The translations under genes were made by a program, and so were the position numbers. Below are positions 52,087-63,213 of a stretch of 64,000 nt of DNA, piece after piece. Position 1 is the stretch's first letter, and every line of letters starts with the position of its first letter. A model generated the notes under the pieces. That model was not told the origin of the DNA. It did no database searches and saw only the letters and a program-made list of their open reading frames with translations. The stretch comes from Solimonas terrae (GTDB lineage: Bacteria; Pseudomonadota; Gammaproteobacteria; Nevskiales; Nevskiaceae), in assembly GCF_011067135.1 (NCBI RefSeq), contig NZ_JAAMOW010000012.1, positions 1 through 64,000 of the forward strand. The letters run 5' to 3'.

Positions 52087-53061
52087 TCAAGGAAGATTTG
52101 ACGAATTCTGTGACGAGGAAGGTAGCGACAATTCGAGCTTTCGAATCCGCCATTCGATGCGCTCCAGGAGGCGTCGATTTGTTGCGATCAGGTCGGCAAG
52201 GAAGCCGAGCATAAATAGCAGGAAGCCGAGCGTCACGCAAAGCGTGGACAGGATCACCGACTGGACGTGACCGGCCCCATGCCCCGTTGCCATGTACGCA
52301 AGAAATCGTACCCCTGACACCAGACCCGCAAGCGTGAACAGACCGCCGAGTATCCAGAAGAACAGCATTGGCCGATAGGTTGCGAAGATGCGCACGATGG
52401 TGCCCAGCGAACGCATCACATACTGAGCGATATTCTTTACCAGGCGGGATGGCCGCATGTCCTGGTTGGTACGAATTGCGACGGACGCTACCCTGATGTT
52501 GCTGCGGCCGGCCTGAATGATGGTCTCCAGCGTATAGGTGTAGGTATTGAACACATTCAGGCGCAGTGCCACGTTGCGTGTCATGGCGCGGAAGCCGCTC
52601 GGCGCATCCGCGACAGTCGTTCGCGAAGCGATGCGGACCACCGTGCTTCCTAGCTTCTGCAGCGCGCGCTTGATCCAGGAGAAATGCCGGATGGTTGCAA
52701 TCGGCCGCGCGCCAATCACGAATTCCGCCTCGCCCTTGATGATGGGTTGCACGAGGGTTTCGATATCGCGCGCGTCATACTGATTGTCCGCGTCGGTATT
52801 GACGATGATGTCTGCTCCTCGCGCCACCGCTGCGTCGAGCCCAGTCATGAAAGCCGCTGCCAGACCGCGATTGACGGGATGGCGTACGACATGCTCCACG
52901 CCGCACCGATGTGCCACGGCCGAGGTGTCATCGCTGGAGCCGTCGTCAATGACCAGCCATTCAACTGAACTGCACCCCGCAATGCTGCGCGGCAGCGCCG
53001 CAAGAGTCACGGGCAGCGATTCGGCTTCATTGAGACACGGAATCTGGATGATTAACTTCAT
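52087..53061 (-). CDS. Family 2 glycosyltransferase with C-terminal membrane helices
   Basis: A 324-residue GT2 enzyme. GT-A motifs are [53 protein letters not shown] and the acceptor region [10 protein letters not shown]-like [13 protein letters not shown]. Two C-terminal helices ([20 protein letters not shown] and [20 protein letters not shown]) anchor it in the inner membrane as in GtrB/ArnC/DPM-type transferases acting on polyprenyl phosphate. ATG at 53061 is preferred over 53073. It lies 8 bases after the stop of the downstream-of-pilin membrane protein gene and upstream of gmd. Confidence 0.88.
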   Translation of the reverse strand: MKLIIQIPCLNEAESLPVTLAALPRSIAGCSSVEWLVIDDGSSDDTSAVAHRCGVEHVVRHPVNRGLAAAFMTGLDAAVARGADIIVNTDADNQYDARDIETLVQPIIKGEAEFVIGARPIATIRHFSWIKRALQKLGSTVVRIASRTTVADAPSGFRAMTRNVALRLNVFNTYTYTLETIIQAGRSNIRVASVAIRTNQDMRPSRLVKNIAQYVMRSLGTIVRIFATYRPMLFFWILGGLFTLAGLVSGVRFLAYMATGHGAGHVQSVILSTLCVTLGFLLFMLGFLADLIATNRRLLERIEWRIRKLELSLPSSSQNSSNLP

Positions 53062-53069
53062 GAACTGTG

Positions 53070-55118
53070 TCAATGAACTTGGGCAGGGGAGCCGGCAACC
53101 GCCGCTGCATCAGCGTCGGGAGTCGGCATTTCGGGTGACGGTGTCGTCGGCTTTGCCATTGCTGCGGCTTTCCCATTTGCAACTTCATTGCGCAGCGTCG
53201 CGATCAAGCCGTCCAACGCCCCGCCATGGTTCAGCGGCGCGATGCCGGAAATCTCGGATTCGGCTGCGTCGAAATGGCCGATATCGATCAGCAAGCGAAC
53301 AAGATTGGCGCGGTAGATCGGCACATCCGGCTTTGCGTCCACGACTGCGCGCGACATTCTTTCCGCCAATTCGCTGTCCCCGAGACTGTTGAGCGCGAAG
53401 TCCGCGTATGCGCTCATCAAATAGACGTTGCCATCCGAGGATTCCAGTCCGGCGGCAAACACGGACAGCAATTCCGATGTCTGCTTCGGACATTCGCCGC
53501 GATACTGGCAGTGATACAGCGAGATAATCGCGCTGACATCGGTCGAATCCGGAGGGCGGCTGCGAAGCTTCTCGGACATTGCCTGCCACCATCGCGGATC
53601 GATCTTCTCTGGCTCGTGGCGCCTGGCGAAGATCAGGGCTTGCAGCGGCGCGATCCCGCTGTCCGGCCGCATGGCGATGCGCTCGAGAATGCCGATCGCC
53701 TTGGGAATCAATGGCGAGTTCTCGTCTTTTCCGGCCGCGACGACCAGCGTGCGTGCGAGCTCGTATTGCGCGCGCGGAGAGTCGGGGCGCTTGAGCGCTT
53801 CGGAATAGGCCAGGCGCAGCGGATCAGACCATTCCTCTGAACGCAAGAGGGTCGTGAACGCGCACGCCGCAATGAATGCGCCCGCAATCGCGGCGCGTGC
53901 GCTCGGAAGACGCAATCCGGGTTCGATGGCGAGCAGCGATGCCACGGCGAGCAAAAGACCGGCTGACGCAAAATAGTTGCGATGCTCGAAAACCAGCTCG
54001 AGCATGATGACCGTACCCGTCAGGACGTGGCCGGCGAAGAACCAGAGCACGCCTAGACAGAACAGGGGCTTGCTTCGTCGCCACCGCAGCGCGAGCCCCA
54101 GCAGGGCAAACAGGGCAATTATCGCGACCAGCGTGGTCGGCGGGTCAAAAAGGGTATGCGAAGCTTTGATGTCGTCGTGATAAAACGACAGCGCATTGAG
54201 ATTCGGCGCGAGTGACCAGCCGATGTAATCCATGATCACGCGCGGCTCGGTCAGCAGGCGCTCCCCGACGGTGAACGTGCGGGAATGTGCCATGCTGCGG
54301 AAGATCCAGGTGGAGATCCATGCGCAGCCCGCAATGAGGGGCGGCCCGAGAAAAATCCCGTGCAGCCACAATGCCGGGCGACTGAGCGCTCCATCGGCTT
54401 TTCGGAAGCGGGTGATCGAGAATTCTGCGCACGCGGTATAGAGCGGCAGCATGGCGCCGGTTTCCTTTGCGCCGAGCGCCAACGCCGTGCTGACCAGCAT
54501 GCAAACGAACAGCATCGGACCGGAGCCTCCCTGCGCATCGGTAGCGTAGCCGCGCCGACGCACCCGGAAGTACCAGAACAGTCCCAGGAAGATGAAGACA
54601 TTGGCGAGGGACTCCATCCGCTGCGCGACATACGCCACGCCGGTGAAATTGATCGGCAGCAATAGCCAGACCGCCGCGATGACGGCTGCGATCACGTCGC
54701 CGGGCATTGCGTCCGAGTCGAGTCGCGCTACGGTCAGTCGAAGGCGAAACAGCTCGCGCATCAACAGGAAAAGCAAAAAACCGTTGAGCAGGTGGATCGC
54801 GACATTGGTGAGTTTCGGCCAGAACGGATCCAGCCCCGTAAAGTAGTAGTTCGCGGCAAAGCTCAGCATGCTCAGTGCGCGGAACTGATTGGTGCCGCCG
54901 TGGAATTGCTGCAACGCGGCCTTGATCCAGTCGCTGCTGTTCAACGTGGTGACGTGCACGTCGGTGTTGTCGACGAAATAGATGTAGTCGTCGAAGATGT
55001 AGCCGCCATGCAGCATCGGCCAATAGACCAGCACGGTCAGTACCATCGCGGCGGCAACAAGCCCCCAGGCGAGGTGTTGCGGTTTGAGGCTGCGTACGGA
55101 TGCTGGCGAGATCAACAT
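53070..55118 (-). CDS. Large membrane protein, GT-C-like N-terminus and TPR-like C-terminus (candidate glycan transferase)
   Basis: A 682-residue protein. Residues 1-430 hold about ten to twelve membrane helices; the first periplasmic loop carries GGYIFDDYIYF, an acidic pair placed as in GT-C/PMT and TMTC-type O-mannosyltransferases, and a later loop reads IMLELVFEHRNYFASAG, a motif common to these bacterial membrane-TPR proteins. The last 250 residues are helical and TPR-like. It is a paralogue of the neighbouring 686-residue protein. ATG at 55118 is chosen over the frame to 55169. Transfer of a lipid-linked sugar or oligosaccharide to a protein, perhaps pilin, is inferred from fold and place; an O-antigen polymerase/ligase role is the main alternative. 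Confidence 0.75.
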   Translation of the reverse strand: MLISPASVRSLKPQHLAWGLVAAAMVLTVLVYWPMLHGGYIFDDYIYFVDNTDVHVTTLNSSDWIKAALQQFHGGTNQFRALSMLSFAANYYFTGLDPFWPKLTNVAIHLLNGFLLFLLMRELFRLRLTVARLDSDAMPGDVIAAVIAAVWLLLPINFTGVAYVAQRMESLANVFIFLGLFWYFRVRRRGYATDAQGGSGPMLFVCMLVSTALALGAKETGAMLPLYTACAEFSITRFRKADGALSRPALWLHGIFLGPPLIAGCAWISTWIFRSMAHSRTFTVGERLLTEPRVIMDYIGWSLAPNLNALSFYHDDIKASHTLFDPPTTLVAIIALFALLGLALRWRRSKPLFCLGVLWFFAGHVLTGTVIMLELVFEHRNYFASAGLLLAVASLLAIEPGLRLPSARAAIAGAFIAACAFTTLLRSEEWSDPLRLAYSEALKRPDSPRAQYELARTLVVAAGKDENSPLIPKAIGILERIAMRPDSGIAPLQALIFARRHEPEKIDPRWWQAMSEKLRSRPPDSTDVSAIISLYHCQYRGECPKQTSELLSVFAAGLESSDGNVYLMSAYADFALNSLGDSELAERMSRAVVDAKPDVPIYRANLVRLLIDIGHFDAAESEISGIAPLNHGGALDGLIATLRNEVANGKAAAMAKPTTPSPEMPTPDADAAAVAGSPAQVH

Positions 55119-55190
55119 TTGTTCGTTCCGGGACGGGCCGCACCGGCTGCGGGGCGAGCATGCCGCCATTTATGGGTAGACCATTCGAGA

Positions 55191-57251
55191 TCAATCTTGC
55201 CGTTTCGCATCGTGTTCGTCTTGTTCCAGAACAGTACGCAGGTGCGAGAGTTCGTTGTCCGTGTATTGCTGCTTTTGCAGTACCAGTTCGTGCAGTCGTG
55301 GCATGCCCCAGCCCGGCTGGTACGCGCGCTCCTTGATCGTTGCGTAATAGTCGAGGTGCTCCAGGCCCAGTTTCGGGTAGCCCGCGGATCCCAGCAGCGC
55401 AGCGTAGCGCATGGCTGCCCCGCTGCGGACCTGCAGGGCGAGGGCACGATCGAATTCGGCCAATGCAGCGTCGCCGTCCTTGCGTTTGATGGCGAGCGAG
55501 CCGCGCAGATAATGAAGATCCTGCAGCCGCCCTGGCTGATTCGCGGTGAAAGGATTGGCAAACGCCGCGGAGATCAGGCGATCCGCTTCGTGCAGATCGA
55601 GGCCCGGGCACGAATCCTCGGCAGCGTTGATAATCATGCGTTCGAACCAGCCAACCAGCAAGGTGCCGCCTTCGCGGGCCGTGCGTAGTGCGTTCTCCGC
55701 AGAGTGAAGCGAGCCTGAGTCGGCGCCACCGAGCATGCAACGTGCGGCGATCAGATTGAGCGCGAGCTGGGTCTCGTCCGGATGCGCTGCGAGTGCGCGC
55801 AGCAGCCGCGCCTGGGCGCGGTCCGGCATGCCGGCGGACATTTCGATCTGGGCGGCATTGGCCTGCGCACGGGGTGAGGCGGGGTTCATCTGCGCCCACA
55901 AGATCGCCTGATCCCGGACATTGCCCCAGAGGCTGGAGCGGGCGTGCGTCATCAGTGTCAGACCGGCGAGGATCGCAACGGCGAGGGGGAGCCGTACTCT
56001 TGCAAATGCGCCTGGACTGGCGAGAGACATGCCGCTTGGCGCACGAAGCTCAAGTCCACAGATCCACCATGCCAGCGGCCAGAACAGCAGCACGGCCGGA
56101 ATGTAATTCCGGTGCTCGTAATAGAGTTCAAGCGGGATTGTAGTGGACTCGAGCAGCTGGCCGGCAAAAAAGAACAGCAGCGCGGCAGCGACAATCGGAT
56201 AGCGCTTTCTGGCAAAGCAGGCGAACGCCAGCAACCCGGACACGATCAGGATCGAGAGTGCGGTGCCAGGAGGGGACAGCAAGCTGCGCGACGCCGCAAT
56301 CTGGTCGTTGAACAAACCGGTCGTAAATGGCTGTGGCAGCAGGAGCAGTCGCAGATATTCAAGGACAACCCGGGGCTCGGTCAGCAGACGTTGCGTCAGC
56401 GTCCAGGGACGCAGGGTTCCAATGCCGGATGCGATGCCGCGATAGCCTTCCCAGCCGAGGTATGCCAGAAGTGCGATGGTCGGCAACCCCGCCAGCAAGC
56501 CGAGCCAGCGGTAGTAGCGCGCTTGGATCGGCGACGGAAGTGGCTGGGCGGCGCGCAGGATGCTCCGCTCCAGTAGCAGTACATAGACCGGCAGCAATGC
56601 GCCATTGGCTTTGCTCAACACGCCGAAGCACGTCCCGGCGCCGATGCCGACGAGTATCCAGGCCAAGCCCGGACCGGGCCTTGCTGCAGCAAAATGCGTT
56701 CGTCCGTGTAGCCACGCGAGCAGGCCCAGCATGACGCAGGTTGCAGGGAGCATCGCTTCGCGTTGCACGACATACAGCGTTGTGGAAACGAATAGCGGAT
56801 GCAGCAACCACAGCGCTGTGCCGAATACGGCGGCCATTTCGACGCGCTGTGCGGCGGTGGGTGGGGAGGGCTTGGCCAGCAAGAAACCCAGTTGTCTCAG
56901 CAGGTGCCATAGCAGGACGCCATTCAGCATGTGCAGCAACAGATTCGTGCGCTTGAAGGCAAAGGGGTCTGCGGGCCAGTCGCGCGCGTCCAGCAGAAAG
57001 CTCAACAGCGTCAGCGGCCGACCCGTCGGATCGGCAGTTCCCGATGTGATGTAGCGCCAGAATGCCGGCCAGTTGTCGACCGGGCCGGTCGCGCCGATCG
57101 CCGGCAGATTGGCGAAATCATCGAAAAGAAAAGCGCCATGCAGGCCGGGCGCGTACACGAGCCACACTGTCGCCAGCGTAACGGCCATCAGACCGCAACC
57201 CAGAAGCGCGTATCGGCCCTGGGGGCGTAAATGAGTCGTGATGTTGAACAC
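55191..57251 (-). CDS. Large membrane protein, GT-C-like N-terminus and TPR-like C-terminus, adjacent to pilin
   Basis: A 686-residue protein with the same architecture as its downstream neighbour: an N-terminal helix, a loop with HGAFLFDDFANLP, many membrane helices up to about residue 420, the motif TTIPLELYYEHRNYIPAVLL and a soluble helical C-terminal part with TPR-like repeats (MNPASPRAQANAAQIEMSAG and so on). It appears to begin with GTG at 57251; an ATG 21 codons later would cut into the first helix. It lies 93 bases after the pilin gene, beyond that gene's terminator. Genes in this position beside pilA encode pilin glycosyltransferases or accessory proteins in several gammaproteobacteria; that role is an inference here. 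Confidence 0.75.
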   Translation of the reverse strand: MFNITTHLRPQGRYALLGCGLMAVTLATVWLVYAPGLHGAFLFDDFANLPAIGATGPVDNWPAFWRYITSGTADPTGRPLTLLSFLLDARDWPADPFAFKRTNLLLHMLNGVLLWHLLRQLGFLLAKPSPPTAAQRVEMAAVFGTALWLLHPLFVSTTLYVVQREAMLPATCVMLGLLAWLHGRTHFAAARPGPGLAWILVGIGAGTCFGVLSKANGALLPVYVLLLERSILRAAQPLPSPIQARYYRWLGLLAGLPTIALLAYLGWEGYRGIASGIGTLRPWTLTQRLLTEPRVVLEYLRLLLLPQPFTTGLFNDQIAASRSLLSPPGTALSILIVSGLLAFACFARKRYPIVAAALLFFFAGQLLESTTIPLELYYEHRNYIPAVLLFWPLAWWICGLELRAPSGMSLASPGAFARVRLPLAVAILAGLTLMTHARSSLWGNVRDQAILWAQMNPASPRAQANAAQIEMSAGMPDRAQARLLRALAAHPDETQLALNLIAARCMLGGADSGSLHSAENALRTAREGGTLLVGWFERMIINAAEDSCPGLDLHEADRLISAAFANPFTANQPGRLQDLHYLRGSLAIKRKDGDAALAEFDRALALQVRSGAAMRYAALLGSAGYPKLGLEHLDYYATIKERAYQPGWGMPRLHELVLQKQQYTDNELSHLRTVLEQDEHDAKRQD

Positions 57252-57295
57252 CGGGCTGCGTGGCTTGGAAGAGCGCGTGAATTTTCACCGATTAC

Positions 57296-57329
57296 AAATA
57301 AAGAAGGGCCGCACGTAGCGGCCCTTCTT
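57296..57329 (-). terminator. Rho-independent terminator of the proximal pilin gene
   Basis: AAGAAGGGCCGC (57301-57312) pairs perfectly with GCGGCCCTTCTT (57318-57329) around ACGTA; on the minus strand it is followed by TTTATTT. It separates pilA from the glycan operon and may allow read-through. Confidence 0.92.
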
Positions 57330-57344
57330 GCGCAGCTGAAAAAC

Positions 57345-57776
57345 TTAACGGCAGGACGACGGCAGATACTTGGACGGAAGGTCAGTTGACTTGCAGGTCC
57401 AGGCGATGCTGCCGCCATTCGGGATCGCCGAAATCAGCAGCGTGTCATCCGTAATCTTCGCGTTCGCTTTGACGCCGTAGGTGACGGTGATCACGCCGGT
57501 CGTGGCCGACACGTCGAGGCTCTTCACGTAGTTGCCCGTGATCGAGGTGGCCGAGGCCAGGCCCGCCGACGCGTTGTCTGCCGGCATGACGCCCTTGTTC
57601 GAGTAGAACTCGGCGAGCGCCGTCTTGGCGCCATCGGCCAGCGACAGACCTTCCGACACCTGCGAACGGATGGTGTAGTCCTGGTAGGCCGGGATGGCGA
57701 TGGCAGCGAGGATGCCGATGATCGCGACCACGATCATCAGTTCGATCAGCGTAAAGCCCTGTTGCATCTTCTTCAT
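57345..57776 (-). CDS. pilA: Type IV major pilin
   Basis: A 143-residue type IVa pilin. The seven-residue leader MKKMQQG is followed by the prepilin-peptidase site and the hydrophobic assembly helix ([20 protein letters not shown], with Glu5). The globular domain ends with a disulfide-bonded loop region ([19 protein letters not shown]). ATG at 57776 follows GGAGAG; an in-frame start at 57788 is less likely. A consensus sigma-54 promoter lies 62 bases upstream, as for PilR-regulated pilA genes. Serines near the C-terminus are potential O-glycosylation sites. A second pilin gene lies immediately upstream. Confidence 0.95.
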   Translation of the reverse strand: MKKMQQGFTLIELMIVVAIIGILAAIAIPAYQDYTIRSQVSEGLSLADGAKTALAEFYSNKGVMPADNASAGLASATSITGNYVKSLDVSATTGVITVTYGVKANAKITDDTLLISAIPNGGSIAWTCKSTDLPSKYLPSSCR

Positions 57777-57837
57777 TTGTCTCTCCATGGATGGTTCAAA
57801 ACCCCGCTGGGACGTCCCCCGCGTAGCGGTTTTTTCC

Positions 57838-57852
57838 GCAAGCCCTGTGCCA
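57838..57852 (-). promoter_or_regulatory. Sigma-54 promoter of pilA
   Basis: On the minus strand the sequence TGGCAC-AGGGC-TTGC (complement of 57838-57852) matches the -24/-12 consensus TGGCAC-N5-TTGC exactly. Transcription would start near 57827, giving a leader of about 50 bases before the pilin ATG. This predicts RpoN and the PilS/PilR system as regulators. Confidence 0.9.
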
Positions 57853-58053
57853 CTAAAGCCCTTTTTTCCGAACCGTCGTCCGGATCAGGCGCGAGACGCC
57901 GGTTACAGGATCAATTCCGGACAGAAGCAGTTGCCTGCCCGTGTCCATTTCGTCAGTTATTGACAAAAATGGTCAGTCCGTCATCAGTCGATTCGGACTG
58001 AAATTCCGGATGAAAGTCTTTGATCAGTCGAGTCTGCACGCATGGGCGCGTCG

Positions 58054-58488
58054 TCACAGGCGGCACGTCGTCGGCCGATACTTGGACGAAAGGTCGCCGC
58101 CCGTGCATTGCCAGATGATGCTGCCAGCTTGCGTCGTGGCCGACATCAGCAAGGTGCTGCCATTGATCCTGGCATTTGCCTTGTTGCCGAAGGTAATGGT
58201 CACATTCCCGCCGGCAACATTTACTGAAGAGACGTAAGTGCCGGAAATCGATTGTGGTGATGCGAGACCTGCGCTGGCGTTGTTGATCGGCATGCTGCCG
58301 CGATTGGAAATGAAATCCCAGAGCGCCGCCTTTGACCCGGTGGCGAGGCTCAAACCTTCCGCAACCTGGGCACGAATCGTGTAGTCCTGGTACGCCGGAA
58401 TCGCAATGGCGGCCAGGATGCCGATGATCGCGACAACGATCATCAATTCAATCAGAGTGAAGCCGGAAACCGGCTTGCGGCGTGTCAT
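58054..58488 (-). CDS. Type IV pilin, second copy
   Basis: A 144-residue pilin with a nine-residue leader (MTRRKPVSG) and the same assembly helix after the cleavage site ([20 protein letters not shown]). The globular domain is homologous to but clearly diverged from that of the neighbouring pilin; the C-terminal pair [19 protein letters not shown] keeps the disulfide loop. ATG at 58488 follows AGGGGA. A degenerate sigma-54 site lies upstream, and the copy order suggests an old tandem duplication. One copy may be the main subunit and the other minor, adhesive or used for DNA uptake. Confidence 0.94.
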   Translation of the reverse strand: MTRRKPVSGFTLIELMIVVAIIGILAAIAIPAYQDYTIRAQVAEGLSLATGSKAALWDFISNRGSMPINNASAGLASPQSISGTYVSSVNVAGGNVTITFGNKANARINGSTLLMSATTQAGSIIWQCTGGDLSSKYRPTTCRL

Positions 58489-58526
58489 TTTTCTAGTCCC
58501 CTGAGTCTGTGACGACTGAGTTACGG

Positions 58527-58541
58527 GCATTGTTCATGCCA
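58527..58541 (-). promoter_or_regulatory. Possible degenerate sigma-54 promoter of the second pilin gene
   Basis: TGGCAT-GAACA-ATGC on the minus strand (complement of 58527-58541) has the -24/-12 spacing of sigma-54 promoters with two deviations from consensus. A start near 58516 would give a short leader of about 28 bases. Confidence 0.4.
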
Positions 58542-58620
58542 GCCGCCTCGGGGCCCGCCCCCCCAATTGGTCGTGCCGGGTATTTGACGCGCTGCGGTCG
58601 CGGTTCATGGCCGCTGTTAA

Positions 58621-61329
<2,709 letters not shown>

Positions 61330-61355
61330 GCACCTGTCCATGGCAAAAAATCCGC

Positions 61356-61396
61356 AGGAGCGGCGTTTGGTGCCCCTTGCGGCTTGCGCCGCTCCT
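61356..61396. repeat. REP-like inverted repeat between leuS and lptE
   Basis: AGGAGCGGCG (61356-61365) is complementary to CGCCGCTCCT (61387-61396). The minus-strand reading GTAGGAGCGGCGCAAGCCGC is a common gammaproteobacterial intergenic repeat unit. No T-run follows, so it is not an ordinary terminator. Confidence 0.7.
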
Positions 61397-61428
61397 ACAA
61401 TGGCGTTCACTCGTGATATGGAACGGCC

Positions 61429-61977
61429 GTGCGCGCATTCCTGATTCTTCCCGTGCTTTTGCTGCTGTCGGCCTGCGGCTTCCACCTTGCTGGCGGCAAG
61501 CCGTTGTCGGACGATCTGAAGAAGGTCTATCTCGACACGACGATTCCGTATTCCGTCACTGAACCGCCGATCGAGACGCAGCTGCGCGCGATTCTGCAGC
61601 GCCGCGGCGCCGAGGTTGCGAAAGACCCGTCGGCGGATGTGACGACGATCCGTTTGTCGAGCCTGCGCGAGAGTCGCGAGGTGTTGTCGCTCGGCACCGA
61701 TGGCAAGGCGGTGGAATTCCGACTGCTGACGCGGGTGCACTACGAAGTGTTTCGCGGTCCGCACACTCTGGTCACGCCGGGCGATCTCGTCGCCACGCGC
61801 GACTACAGCTTTGAACCGGAACAGGTGCTCGCGAAGGAGGCGGAAGAACAGCGCCTTCGAGAATTCATTCAGAGCCAGCTGGCGGAACTGCTGATGCTGC
61901 GCATTGATGCCGCGCTCACATATCACTCGGCCACTGTTGCGCCAGCAACGCCAGAGGGTGCAGCACCGGTACCCTGA
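61429..61977 (+). CDS. lptE: LPS-assembly lipoprotein LptE
   Basis: A 182-residue outer-membrane lipoprotein that plugs the LptD barrel and helps insert lipopolysaccharide. The signal peptide ends in LLLSACGFHLAGG (lipobox Cys16, with the typical LptE GFHL). The QLRAILQRRGAEV and VLAKEAEEQRLREFIQSQLA segments fit the family. It starts with GTG at 61429. The usual neighbour holA does not follow; instead its last 62 bases overlap the convergent glcF gene. Confidence 0.92.
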   Translation: MRAFLILPVLLLLSACGFHLAGGKPLSDDLKKVYLDTTIPYSVTEPPIETQLRAILQRRGAEVAKDPSADVTTIRLSSLRESREVLSLGTDGKAVEFRLLTRVHYEVFRGPHTLVTPGDLVATRDYSFEPEQVLAKEAEEQRLREFIQSQLAELLMLRIDAALTYHSATVAPATPEGAAPVP

Positions 61978-63160
61978 GGCCTCGCCGGCGCAGGCCGGCG
62001 GCAATGTGCAGGCTGCAGCCGATGTTGCTGCTCACGAGGATGTCGGGTTGCGCCGCAGCCAGTGCGTCGAGCTTGTGCTCGAGCAGGCGATCGGCCATCT
62101 CGGGCTGCGACACGAAGTAGGTGCCGGCGGCGCCGCAGCAATTGTGCTGCAGATCCAGAGGCTCTACGCGCGCTCCGGGAATCTTGCGCAAAAGCGCGCT
62201 CACCGCTTCGCCGTCACCCGTGACATTGCGCTGTGTGCATGGCAGATGCACGGCGATTTTCGCGTCGAGCTCGCGCAAGGAGACAGCGGACGGCCAGTGA
62301 TCCAGCAGAAAACGATGCGGGTCCGCGACACGCCCGGCCATCGCTGCTGCTTCGCCGTCGCCCTGGGCGATCAGTGCATATTCCTTGAGCGTTGCGCCGC
62401 AACCGCTGGCTGCGTAGAGAATCGGCGCGTTGCCGGAAAACGCCCTGACATTCCGCGCGACCAGCTGTCTGGCTTGATCTTGCACGCCGGCGTGCTGGTG
62501 CAGCGCCCCGCAGCAGGTTTGCGACGACGGTGTCTGCACCTCGAAACCGCATCGTTCGAGCAGCTCTTTGATGAGCTTCAGTGTCGCGCTGTCGGCGATA
62601 TCGCCGACGCAACCGCCGAACAACTGCACGGGTTGCCGCCGAGCCTGCACTCGCCAGTTGCCGACGGCGATCGCCTGCGAGCGCTGCGGTATCAGCGAAG
62701 CCAAACGGCCGACGCGACCCATCCGCCACGGCTTGCCGAGGGCCACGAGGCCTTGCAGGCCGCTGCGCTGATAGATCGCCAGCAGCGTGCGGGCGACGCG
62801 GCGCAAGCCTGCCGATGTCAGCCACGGTGCGAGCCAGCGCGTCAGACGCGGCGCGGAGCCGCGGCGCGCGACCAGCATCGCCCGACCGGCATCGATCAAT
62901 TCCCCATACGGGACCTTGGCCGGACAGACCCGCTCGCAGCTGCGGCAGCCAAGGCACCGATCAAGGTGCGCCTGCAGCGGTGCCGAGTCTTCGATCATGC
63001 CGCTGGCCAGACCCTGCATCAGCATGATGCGGCCGCGCGGCGACTCGGCTTCGTGGCGGGTTTCCTGATAGGTCGGACAATGCGGCAGGCACAGCCCGCA
63101 CTTCACGCAAAGGTCCGCCTTGGCGAGTGGAAACAGGGCAGCAGCTTGCGATTCAGGCAT
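61916..63160 (-). CDS. glcF: Glycolate oxidase iron-sulfur subunit
   Basis: A 414-residue subunit of membrane-associated glycolate dehydrogenase. The N-terminal part has two 4Fe-4S sets, CVKCGLCLPHCPTY and CLGCRSCERVCPAKVPYG; the C-terminal part has two CCG domains (QTCCGALHQHAG, ASGCGATLKEY and later LQHNCCGAAGTY, SSNIGCSLHIAAGL). ATG at 63160 is used; a TTG at 63169 is possible. glcD and glcE are not in the window on this side, so the other subunits must lie elsewhere or the gene serves another D-2-hydroxyacid dehydrogenase. It overlaps lptE tail to tail. Confidence 0.93.
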   Translation of the reverse strand: MPESQAAALFPLAKADLCVKCGLCLPHCPTYQETRHEAESPRGRIMLMQGLASGMIEDSAPLQAHLDRCLGCRSCERVCPAKVPYGELIDAGRAMLVARRGSAPRLTRWLAPWLTSAGLRRVARTLLAIYQRSGLQGLVALGKPWRMGRVGRLASLIPQRSQAIAVGNWRVQARRQPVQLFGGCVGDIADSATLKLIKELLERCGFEVQTPSSQTCCGALHQHAGVQDQARQLVARNVRAFSGNAPILYAASGCGATLKEYALIAQGDGEAAAMAGRVADPHRFLLDHWPSAVSLRELDAKIAVHLPCTQRNVTGDGEAVSALLRKIPGARVEPLDLQHNCCGAAGTYFVSQPEMADRLLEHKLDALAAAQPDILVSSNIGCSLHIAAGLRRRGLRVPVLHPLALLAQQWPSDM

Positions 63161-63213
63161 CGGCGCCAATAATAGTCGCTTCCCTTTTGTCCCCCAATCG
63201 GAGTTAGTACCCA

